Below are positions 55,175 through 62,288 of a stretch of 64,000 nucleotides of DNA, one piece after another. Each line of letters begins with the position of its first letter. The first letter of the stretch is position 1. This DNA is from Fusobacterium gastrosuis (GTDB lineage Bacteria; Fusobacteriota; Fusobacteriia; Fusobacteriales; Fusobacteriaceae), in the NCBI RefSeq assembly GCF_900095285.1, contig NZ_LT607734.1, positions 744,001 through 808,000 of the forward strand. Direction: 5' to 3'. The translations under genes and the position numbers were made by a program. Below the pieces are notes generated by a model. That model was not told the DNA's origin. It ran no database searches and saw nothing but the letters and a program-made list of their open reading frames with translations.

Positions 55175-56611
55175 ATGGATAGAGATTTGTTATCAATACA
55201 ACAAGTCAGAGATCTTATAAAGGCAGCAAAAGAAGCACAAAAAGAATTTGCTACTTTTTCTCAAGAAAGAATAGATAGAGTTGTGGAAGCTATATCTATG
55301 GAAGTTAGAAAACATTCTGAAAGACTTGCTAAAATGGCAAATGAAGAAACAGGATTTGGGAAATGGCAGGATAAAATCATAAAAAATAAATTTACTTCAG
55401 AATTTCTATATGATTATATAAAAGATATGAAAACTGTTGGAATTCTTAACCAAACTGAAACTTTAATGGAAGTTGGAGTTCCAATGGGAGTTGTGGCAGC
55501 ATTAATACCATCAACAAATCCAACATCAACTGCTATTTATAAAGTGTTAATATCTTTAAAAGCAGGGAATGGAGTTGTAGTAAGTCCACATCCAAATGCT
55601 AAAAATTGTACAATAGAAGCAGTAAAGATAATGCAAAAAGCAGCATATGCAGCAGGAGCACCAGAAGGGCTTGTAGGAGTTATAGAAATTCCATCGATGG
55701 AGGGAACAAATGCTCTTATGAAATCTGAAGATACAGCAATAATCTTAGCAACAGGTGGAGAAGCTATGGTAAGAGCAGCATATAGTTCTGGAAGACCGGC
55801 AATAGGTGTGGGACCAGGAAATGGACCAGCTTACATTGAAAAAAGTGCAAATGTTAAAGAAGCTGTAAGAAAAATAATGGAAAGTAAAACTTTTGATAAT
55901 GGTGTTATATGTGCCTCTGAACAATCAGTTATAGTTGAACCATCAAATAAAGAAGCTGTAATTGACGAATTTAAAAGACAAGGAGGATATTTTTTATCGA
56001 AAGAAGAAAGCGATAGATTGGGAAGATTTTTGCTAAGAGCTAATGGAACAATGAATCCACAAATAGTTGGAAAAGATGCACAAACATTGGCAAAAATGGT
56101 TGGATTACAAATTCCTGAATCTGTAAAGGTTTTAATATCAGAACAAAATACTGTATCACACACAAATCCATATTCAAGAGAAAAATTGACTACTGTATTG
56201 GCATTTTATGTTGAAGAAAATGCTGAAAAAGCATGTGAAAGAGCATTAGAACTTCTTGAAAATGAAGGAAAAGGGCATACTTTAATAATACATTCAGAAA
56301 ATAAAGACATCATAAGAGAGTTTGCTTTGAAAAAACCGGTATCAAGAATGTTAGTAAATGTAGGAGGATCTTTGGGAGGAGTTGGAGCAACAACAAATTT
56401 AGCACCAGCGTTTACCCTTGGTTGTGGAGCAGTAGGAGGAAGTTCAACTTCTGACAACATAACTCCTATGAATTTAATTAATATAAGAAGAGTTGCTTGT
56501 GGAGTTAGGGAATTATCTGATTTTAGAAGGAGTGAAAACTCAAATAGTGATACAAATTCAGTAGAAATAGAGAATATAATTAGAAGAATTATAGCTGAAT
56601 ATAGAAAATAA
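55175..56611 (+). CDS. eutE: Acylating acetaldehyde dehydrogenase EutE
   Basis: EutE oxidises acetaldehyde to acetyl-CoA inside the microcompartment. The start is the ATG behind TTGGAGG. The 478-residue protein has the ALDH fold with PSTNPTSTAIYKVLI, GPGNGPAYIEKSANVKEA, the catalytic cysteine in DNGVICASEQSVI and TLGCGAVGGSSTSDN. After a Ser/Asn-rich linker it ends in a predicted amphipathic helix, EIENIIRRIIAEYRK, which looks like a C-terminal encapsulation peptide. In enteric EutE the targeting helix is N-terminal. Confidence 0.93.
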   Translation: MDRDLLSIQQVRDLIKAAKEAQKEFATFSQERIDRVVEAISMEVRKHSERLAKMANEETGFGKWQDKIIKNKFTSEFLYDYIKDMKTVGILNQTETLMEVGVPMGVVAALIPSTNPTSTAIYKVLISLKAGNGVVVSPHPNAKNCTIEAVKIMQKAAYAAGAPEGLVGVIEIPSMEGTNALMKSEDTAIILATGGEAMVRAAYSSGRPAIGVGPGNGPAYIEKSANVKEAVRKIMESKTFDNGVICASEQSVIVEPSNKEAVIDEFKRQGGYFLSKEESDRLGRFLLRANGTMNPQIVGKDAQTLAKMVGLQIPESVKVLISEQNTVSHTNPYSREKLTTVLAFYVEENAEKACERALELLENEGKGHTLIIHSENKDIIREFALKKPVSRMLVNVGGSLGGVGATTNLAPAFTLGCGAVGGSSTSDNITPMNLINIRRVACGVRELSDFRRSENSNSDTNSVEIENIIRRIIAEYRK

Positions 56612-56621
56612 AGGGGTTAAT

Positions 56622-57410
56622 ATGGTCCTATCAGAAGAAATTTTAAAAGTTAAATATAGAAAAGAACCTTTTTCCACCTTTGAAATTGAGAAAGGAACTG
56701 TTCTTACTCCATCAGCAAAACAGTTTATTGCAGATAAAGGTATTGAATTAGTTTTTGTTGGAGAAGAAATAAAAAAAACTGAAGTATTAAATAGTGATGA
56801 AAAGTTAAATTCTTCTGAAAAATATGAAAAACAAGAAAATTATATTGAAAGATATAAGTATACTGGTGCAAATGGAGAATTTTATTTAGAAAAACCAGAG
56901 TATATGACTCAGATTGAAGGAAATACTTTAATTTTAAAAAGTAATAAAAGAATAGTTTTTAGAGCAAAAGTAGAAACTTTTTTATCTGAGCTATTATTAG
57001 CAGCAAAAGACTTTGAAATTTTTAATGGAAGCGAAAAATTGACAAGAGATATGGAAAGTCTTATTAAATTTGTGAGTAATATTTTAGTTGCTGAAAGTTT
57101 GGACAAGGTTTTAGAAAATCAAAGTCTTTTAGATGGTAAGAATTTAAGTACGATAAAAGATGTAGCTCATAATCCTAAAGAATATTTAGGTAGAGCTCAT
57201 CTTTTAGAACTTTCTCTTAAAAATGATATAACAGTTCTTAAGCTAAACAGATTAAAGGCATTAGCAAGAGAGTTAGAAACATTTGCAGTAGAATATTTTG
57301 TTCAAGGAGATAGAGTTTTTAGAAAAGATTTGTTGCATGCTTTTAACATTCTAAGTAGTGCAATTTATATAATGATGATAAAAGCAGATAAAGAAGAATA
57401 TAAAAATTAA
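56622..57410 (+). CDS. eutT: EutT-type corrinoid adenosyltransferase (cysteine-less)
   Basis: EutT makes adenosylcobalamin for the lyase. The 262-residue protein has an N-terminal module with GTVLTPSAKQFIADKGIEL, then the adenosyltransferase helical bundle (DVAHNPKEYLGRAHLLELS, LNRLKALARELETFAVEYF). No cysteine occurs in the whole protein, so the H-x11-CC-x2-C metal site of the Salmonella enzyme is absent, as described for the Listeria type. The N-terminal motif recurs in two neighbouring proteins. AGGGG precedes the ATG. Confidence 0.85.
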   Translation: MVLSEEILKVKYRKEPFSTFEIEKGTVLTPSAKQFIADKGIELVFVGEEIKKTEVLNSDEKLNSSEKYEKQENYIERYKYTGANGEFYLEKPEYMTQIEGNTLILKSNKRIVFRAKVETFLSELLLAAKDFEIFNGSEKLTRDMESLIKFVSNILVAESLDKVLENQSLLDGKNLSTIKDVAHNPKEYLGRAHLLELSLKNDITVLKLNRLKALARELETFAVEYFVQGDRVFRKDLLHAFNILSSAIYIMMIKADKEEYKN

Positions 57411-57468
57411 TAACACTTATATGACATTTTGGAGTGATAGACTTTTTACAATAGTATTAGAGGTAGAT

Positions 57469-58068
57469 ATGTTAAATAATATTAATGAAGAATATATTAG
57501 AAAGATTATTCAAAAAGAATTAGAAAAATACTTTCTTTTATCAAGAAAAGAAGAAACAGTAAAGACTAATATTTCTTTTTTAGGAGAAAATATGGAATTG
57601 AAGAGAAAACTTGAAGATTCCTTTGAAATAGAAGAAGAGAGTGAAACACTAATAGTTTCTAATTTAAGCTTAAAAAATATATATAATCTTTCAATTGGGA
57701 TTTATGAAAATAAATTTGAGGAAAAAATATTAAAACAAGTTTTAGAAGGAAAAAAAGTTTTTTTAATTGAAGAAGGATTGGAATACTTAAAATATCAAAA
57801 TATACCAACAAATCTTCTTGAAAAATATAATACTTATGTAAAAAATATAAAAGACTATGGAATAAAAATTCAAAAAGAAGCTTATTTTCTACAGTATATA
57901 AATAATAGTGAAGAAATTTATTCAGAAAGATTATTAGATTATAAAAAATTAAGAGAGTTTTATTTAAAAGGATTAAATTCATTATTAGTAGCGGAAAATA
58001 CAATTATTACAAGTTCAGCGATGGATTATGCGAAAGAAAATAATATCACGATTGTAAAAAGGAGATAA
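57469..58068 (+). CDS. PduM-like microcompartment protein
   Basis: I choose the ATG behind AGAGG; the frame opens 16 codons earlier without one. The 199-residue protein has an N-terminal amphipathic helix (NEEYIRKIIQKELEKYF) and a C-terminal TIITSSAMDYAKENNITIVK. Both ends match PduM, where a conserved IVTAMARDAANARNI-type end closes the protein. PduM is a structural protein of propanediol microcompartments. The middle is diverged, so this is recognition of pattern rather than a firm identity. Confidence 0.6.
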   Translation: MLNNINEEYIRKIIQKELEKYFLLSRKEETVKTNISFLGENMELKRKLEDSFEIEEESETLIVSNLSLKNIYNLSIGIYENKFEEKILKQVLEGKKVFLIEEGLEYLKYQNIPTNLLEKYNTYVKNIKDYGIKIQKEAYFLQYINNSEEIYSERLLDYKKLREFYLKGLNSLLVAENTIITSSAMDYAKENNITIVKRR

Positions 58069-58070
58069 TT

Positions 58071-58316
58071 ATGCTTATAGGTGAAGTTATTGGGAACGTT
58101 TGGGCAACAAAAAAATATGAAGGTTTAGAAGGACAAAAATTTTTAATCATAAAAACTGAAGACGGAAAAAGAATGGTGGCAGTGGATCCTGTAGGTGCTG
58201 GAATAGGAGAAATGGTTATTATTGCAACTGGTGGAGCTGCAAGAACTGTTTATAATATGAAAGATAGACCAGTAGATGCTGCAATTATTGGAATAATTGA
58301 TGGTATGGAAGAATAA
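58071..58316 (+). CDS. eutN: Pentameric vertex shell protein EutN
   Basis: The 81-residue EutN/CcmL protein caps shell vertices. It has MLIGEVIGNVWATKKYEGLEG at the start, then VAVDPVGAGIGEMVIIATGG and DAAIIGIIDGMEE. It follows the PduM-like gene by two bases with AAGGAG inside the previous gene's end. Confidence 0.95.
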   Translation: MLIGEVIGNVWATKKYEGLEGQKFLIIKTEDGKRMVAVDPVGAGIGEMVIIATGGAARTVYNMKDRPVDAAIIGIIDGMEE

Positions 58317-58372
58317 TAAGAAGAAACTTTTAACACTATCAATTAATATTAAAATAAATTGAAGGTGAATAT

Positions 58373-58675
58373 ATGGCAAAGAAATTTATAACTTTGAAAG
58401 ATGCTGAACAATCTATCTGTAATGGTAAATTATATGTTGATGAGAGAGCTATTCTTGCTTCATCAGTACAAGACTATGTCAGAGAAAATAATATAGAAGT
58501 AGTATACGGAGAAGTTTGTTCAAAAAAAATAGAAGATAGTAATTATAATGTTTCAAATGAAGAAAAAGATGAACTTTCTTTAATGATCGAAAAGATATTA
58601 AAGAATGATTTTAATGTGCATGATGAAAATAAAATTAAGCAAGTTGTGAAAATTATGAAAGAGGTGCTTAAATAA
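58373..58675 (+). CDS. Small EutQ-N-like microcompartment protein
   Basis: The 100-residue protein opens KKFITLKDAEQSICNGKLYV and has LASSVQDYVRENNIEVVYG, which resembles the N-terminal segment of enteric EutQ (a start with ITxxDI and ITPxAREVAxxxG). The C-terminus is an amphipathic helix (ENKIKQVVKIMKEVLK), similar to cargo peptides. The C-terminal cupin of EutQ is encoded as a separate gene after eutH, so EutQ may be split here. GAAGGTG precedes the ATG. Confidence 0.65.
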   Translation: MAKKFITLKDAEQSICNGKLYVDERAILASSVQDYVRENNIEVVYGEVCSKKIEDSNYNVSNEEKDELSLMIEKILKNDFNVHDENKIKQVVKIMKEVLK

Positions 58676-59757
58676 TGGGAATCAATGAAATAATTATATA
58701 TATAATGGTATTTTTCATGGCAGTAGGAGCCTTGGATAAATGTTTTGGAAATAAATTTGGATATGGAGAAAAATTTGAAGAGGGAATAATGGCTATGGGA
58801 GCTCTAGCATTATCAATGGTTGGTATAGTTTCACTTGCTCCAGTTTTAGCTAAAATATTAAGCCCAATTGTAAATCCTGTTTATTCAGCATTAGGTGCTG
58901 ACCCTGCAATGTTTGCAACAACACTGCTTGCAAATGATATGGGAGGATATCCATTGGCTATGAGTTTAGCAGCAGATCCTATGGTAGGGAAATTTGCTGG
59001 ACTAATATTAGGTTCAATGATGGGTGCAACAATAGTTTTTACAATACCAGTTGCATTAGGAATAATAGAAAAAGAAGATAGACCTTATCTAGCTAAAGGA
59101 GTATTAGCAGGTATGGTTGCAATTCCATTCGGTTGTTTTGTTGGAGGAGTAGTTGCAGGATTCCCAATAGGACTAGTAATTAAAAATCTAATTCCGATAG
59201 TTATATTTGCTGTTTTGATTATTATAGGCTTATGGTTAATTCCTGAAAAAATGACAACAGGATTTACTTATTTTGGGACAGGAGTTGTTATAGTAATAAC
59301 ATTAGGATTAGCAGCTGCAATCATTGAATTTTTAACTGGAATAGTTTTAATACCGGGAATGGCACCAATAGATGAAGGAATGGGAATTATATGGTCAATA
59401 GCGATAGTGTTGGCAGGAGCTTTTCCATTGGTTCATTTTATAACAAAAGTATTCAAAAAACCTCTTGAAAAAATTGGGGCAGGACTTGGAATGAATGAAA
59501 TAGGAGCAGCAGGATTAGTAGCATCACTTGCAAATAACATTCCTATGTTTGGAATGATGAAAGATATGGATGTAAATGGTAAAATTATAAATGTAGCCTT
59601 TGCTGTGTGTGCTGCATTTGTGTTTGGAGATCACTTAGGATTTACAGGTGGAGTAGACAAAACTATGATAGCACCTATGATAGCTGGGAAATTATCAGGA
59701 GGAATTATAGCTATAATAATAGCAAAAGTTTTATTCTGTAAGAAAGAGAATAAATAG
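58675..59757 (+). CDS. eutH: Ethanolamine permease EutH
   Basis: EutH is a membrane protein required at low ethanolamine. The 360-residue product has about 10 hydrophobic segments, with KCFGNKFGYGEKFEEGIMAMG, TTLLANDMGGYPLAMSLA, IPFGCFVGGVVAGFPIG, NNIPMFGMMKDMD and FGDHLGFTGGVDKTMI. It shares one base with the preceding stop and leads into eutQ. Confidence 0.94.
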   Translation: MGINEIIIYIMVFFMAVGALDKCFGNKFGYGEKFEEGIMAMGALALSMVGIVSLAPVLAKILSPIVNPVYSALGADPAMFATTLLANDMGGYPLAMSLAADPMVGKFAGLILGSMMGATIVFTIPVALGIIEKEDRPYLAKGVLAGMVAIPFGCFVGGVVAGFPIGLVIKNLIPIVIFAVLIIIGLWLIPEKMTTGFTYFGTGVVIVITLGLAAAIIEFLTGIVLIPGMAPIDEGMGIIWSIAIVLAGAFPLVHFITKVFKKPLEKIGAGLGMNEIGAAGLVASLANNIPMFGMMKDMDVNGKIINVAFAVCAAFVFGDHLGFTGGVDKTMIAPMIAGKLSGGIIAIIIAKVLFCKKENK

Positions 59758-59766
59758 GTGATAAAT

Positions 59767-60210
59767 ATGAATAAAGAATTATTGGAAGAATTAATAAGAA
59801 AAGTTATAAAAGAGGAATTAGGCTTAACTGGAGATGATAACTACAAACAAATGGACAAAAGTGGCGTGGGTGTAGTTAAATTAAATCAAATGAAAAAAAG
59901 AGTAAAGATGGATACTGGAAATCCAAAAGATCAAGTGACAACAACAGACTTATTTACTCTAGAAGAAAGTCCAAGACTTGGAGCAGGGCTTATGGAAATG
60001 AAGGAAACTACTTTTCCTTGGACTTTAACTTATGATGAAATTGATTATATAATTGAAGGTAGACTTGAAATATTAATAGATGGCAGAAAAGTTGTTGGAG
60101 AAGCAGGAGATGTAATTTTGATACCAAAAAATTCTAAAATTGAATTCTCAGCTCCTAACTATGCAAAATTTTTATACTTTGTATATCCAGCAAATTGGTC
60201 TGAATTATAA
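59767..60210 (+). CDS. eutQ: EutQ cupin protein
   Basis: The start is the ATG after AGGTG; a GTG three codons earlier lies in that site. The 147-residue protein has an N-terminal helix MNKELLEELIRKVIKEELG of the encapsulation-peptide type, a linker, then a cupin domain (ETTFPWTLTYDEIDYIIEG, GEAGDVILIPKNSKIEF). EutQ was reported to have acetate-kinase activity and to act in microcompartment assembly. The usual extra N-terminal module is missing and may be supplied by the small gene before eutH. Confidence 0.87.
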   Translation: MNKELLEELIRKVIKEELGLTGDDNYKQMDKSGVGVVKLNQMKKRVKMDTGNPKDQVTTTDLFTLEESPRLGAGLMEMKETTFPWTLTYDEIDYIIEGRLEILIDGRKVVGEAGDVILIPKNSKIEFSAPNYAKFLYFVYPANWSEL

Positions 60211-60232
60211 AATATTAATGCAGGGGGAAAAA

Positions 60233-61348
60233 ATGAAAGAGTTTAGATTACAACCGAAGATTTTATTTGGAGAAGATTCATTATCATACTTAAGAGAATT
60301 GAATTATAAGAGAGTTCTTATTGTAACAGATGCTGTAATGGTACAATTAAAATTAACAGATTTTATAGTTAATAATTTACCTGCTTCATCGGAAATAAAA
60401 ATATTTTCTGAGGTTGAGCCTAACCCTAGCATGCAAACTGTAGAAAAAGGAGCACAAGATTTTATAGCTTTTGATCCAGATTGTGTAATAGCATTAGGAG
60501 GAGGTTCTCCAATTGATGCATGTAAAGCTATATTATATTTTGCTTATAAAATATACAAAAAGTTAAATATAAATAGAAGAGTTTTCTTTGTAGCTGTTCC
60601 AACAACGAGTGGAACTGGTTCAGAAGTAACATCATACAGTGTTATAACAGATGGAGATAGAAAGATAGCTTTAGCTGATAATTTGATGTTGCCTAATGTT
60701 GCACTGTTAAATACAGAGTTTTTAAAAGGATTACCATCAAAAGTTGTAGCTGATACTGGAATGGATGTTCTTACACATTCGATAGAAGCATATGTTTCAA
60801 ATATAGCTAATCCGTTTTCAAGTTCATTTGCAATGAAATCTATAAAATTAATATTTGAAAATTTAGTAACACACTATAATGATAGAACAATACCAACACC
60901 TAGGGAGAATGTGCAATTTGCATCTTGTTTAGCAGGAATAGCGTTTGATAACTCTTCATTGGGGATAAATCATAGTATTGCACATACAATAGGAGCTAAA
61001 TTTCATATAGCACATGGAAGAGCTAATGCAATAATTATGCCATATATAATTGAAATAAACTCACATGCTGATAAAAAATATTATGAAATTTCAAAAGAGT
61101 TAGGCTTGCCAGCTGATACCATTGAAGAAGGAAAGGCGTCACTTCTAAGTTTTATTAAGATATTAAAAGAAAAATTAGGAATAGAGAAATCTTTAAAAGA
61201 TTATGGAGTTGAATTTGAAGATTTCAGAAAAGAGCTTACAAATATGTTAAAAGATATTAAAAAGGATATTTGTACATCACATAATCCAAATAGATTAAGT
61301 GATGAAGAATATATAAGACTCTTGCTAAGAATTTACTATGGAGAATAA
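60233..61348 (+). CDS. eutG: Iron-containing alcohol dehydrogenase EutG
   Basis: EutG reduces acetaldehyde to ethanol and recycles NADH. The start is the ATG behind AGGGGGAAA; the upstream frame of 31 codons overlaps eutQ. The 371-residue protein has LGGGSPIDACKAILYF, PTTSGTGSEVTSYSVI, the metal ligands in TGMDVLTHSIEAY and NHSIAHTIGAKFHIAHGR. It ends the eut set. Confidence 0.92.
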   Translation: MKEFRLQPKILFGEDSLSYLRELNYKRVLIVTDAVMVQLKLTDFIVNNLPASSEIKIFSEVEPNPSMQTVEKGAQDFIAFDPDCVIALGGGSPIDACKAILYFAYKIYKKLNINRRVFFVAVPTTSGTGSEVTSYSVITDGDRKIALADNLMLPNVALLNTEFLKGLPSKVVADTGMDVLTHSIEAYVSNIANPFSSSFAMKSIKLIFENLVTHYNDRTIPTPRENVQFASCLAGIAFDNSSLGINHSIAHTIGAKFHIAHGRANAIIMPYIIEINSHADKKYYEISKELGLPADTIEEGKASLLSFIKILKEKLGIEKSLKDYGVEFEDFRKELTNMLKDIKKDICTSHNPNRLSDEEYIRLLLRIYYGE

Positions 61349-61373
61349 AGTGACTTCATCACTGAAAAGATAG

Positions 61374-61420
61374 CCCCTATAATTTATAATTAAAATATAA
61401 AAAATAAATAAAATTAGGGG
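61374..61420 (+). promoter_or_regulatory. Possible stem sequestering the trxA ribosome site
   Basis: CCCCTATAATTT and AAATTAGGGG can pair over ten bases with a two-base bulge, and the second arm contains the trxA ribosome site. A TATAAT lies inside the left arm, so if it is a -10 box the arm would not be transcribed. Confidence 0.35.
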
Positions 61421-61428
61421 GTAATAAA

Positions 61429-61740
61429 ATGGCATTAGTAAAAGGAACTAAAGAAAATTTTAAGGAAGAAGTTTTAGAAGCAAAAGGATTAGTTGTAGTT
61501 GATTTTGGAGCTAACTGGTGTGGACCTTGTAAAAGTCTTTTACCAATATTAGACGAAGTAGTTAGTGAAGATCCAAATAAAAAAATAGTTAAAGTTGATA
61601 TAGATGAACAAGAAGAATTAGCAAGAGAATACAAAATTATGAGCGTTCCAACTTTATTAGTTTTCAAAAATGGAGAAATTATAGATAAGTCAGTAGGATT
61701 AATCCAAAAAGATGAAGTAAAAGCTTTATTTGCTAAATAA
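61429..61740 (+). CDS. trxA: Thioredoxin
   Basis: The 103-residue protein has the active site DFGANWCGPCKSLLP, then KVDIDEQEELAREYKIMSVPTLLVFKNG with the conserved cis-proline. It is a general thiol-disulfide reductant. AGGGGG precedes the ATG. It follows eutG by 80 bases, with no convincing terminator between. Confidence 0.97.
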   Translation: MALVKGTKENFKEEVLEAKGLVVVDFGANWCGPCKSLLPILDEVVSEDPNKKIVKVDIDEQEELAREYKIMSVPTLLVFKNGEIIDKSVGLIQKDEVKALFAK

Positions 61741-61748
61741 TAAAAATT

Positions 61749-61774
61749 AAAATCCAGCCTTTTGGCTGGATTTT
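61749..61774. terminator. Terminator after trxA
   Basis: AAAATCCAGCC and GGCTGGATTTT form an 11-bp stem around TTTT, and can serve the converging csx20 gene too. Confidence 0.85.
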
Positions 61775-61800
61775 ATATTTCACATAGAGTCTATTTAATA

Positions 61801-61820
61801 ACTTTTTTATATAAAAAAGT
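61801..61820. repeat. 20-bp perfect palindrome
   Basis: ACTTTTTTATATAAAAAAGT reads the same on both strands. It lies between trxA and the converging csx20 gene, with two short ACTTGAT-T-run repeats at 61866 and 61892. I see no further function. Confidence 0.4.
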
Positions 61821-61912
61821 GCTTAAAAAATTAGCAAACTAATCTATCAATACCAAAAAATATACACTTGATATTTTTCTATTAAATATTAACTTGATGT
61901 TTTTTACTTTTT

Positions 61913-62278
61913 TTAATATTTTTTAAATCCTCTGTGCAAAAATATTGACTTTTTTATTATACTATCTCCTTCTTTATATTCTTCAACCGACCTTGCTGTA
62001 CTTGAATAGATAGGAATATATGAATTTTCTTTTGAAAAATTTATCATTTGATAAGTTGCTCCCCATTCACCTTGAATGAGCACATAATCATCTTTATTTA
62101 GTTTGGCTTTTAAAAAATTTTTAAATTCATCAAGATTGCTTTCTTCATTTATATTTGCCCATTTATTTTTTAAATTAGATGGAATATAAATTATTTTATT
62201 ACATAACCAATCTTTTTTTAATTCTTCCTCTTGGGCTTCAGTCAAGGTATGTGAAAATAATAAAACTATTTTTTTCAT
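61913..62278 (-). CDS. csx20: Csx20-family type III CRISPR ancillary protein
   Basis: The 121-residue protein starts VLLFSHTLTEAQEEELKKDW and has VLIQGEWGATYQMINFSKE and IPIYSSTARSVEEY, which match my memory of Csx20. Csx20 belongs to the small CARF-like proteins of type III loci reported among candidate ring nucleases that bind or degrade cyclic oligoadenylate; this is recalled, not checked. GGAGG precedes the ATG, ten bases after the csx1 stop, so the two are co-transcribed. Confidence 0.75.
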   Translation of the reverse strand: MKKIVLLFSHTLTEAQEEELKKDWLCNKIIYIPSNLKNKWANINEESNLDEFKNFLKAKLNKDDYVLIQGEWGATYQMINFSKENSYIPIYSSTARSVEEYKEGDSIIKKSIFLHRGFKKY

Positions 62279-62288
62279 TTATCCTCCA

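Noticed and set aside
57421..57468. Longer start for the PduM-like protein
   Set aside because: The upstream codons have no ribosome site while the internal ATG has AGAGG at good spacing.
47003..61348. Propanediol (pdu) rather than ethanolamine locus
   Set aside because: EutB, EutC, EutA, EutH and EutV/W are present and no diol dehydratase subunits are seen; the PduM-like gene alone does not change this.
61775..61912. CRISPR array next to csx20
   Set aside because: Only two imperfect 13-base copies and no regular 28-37 base repeat with spacers; not an array.
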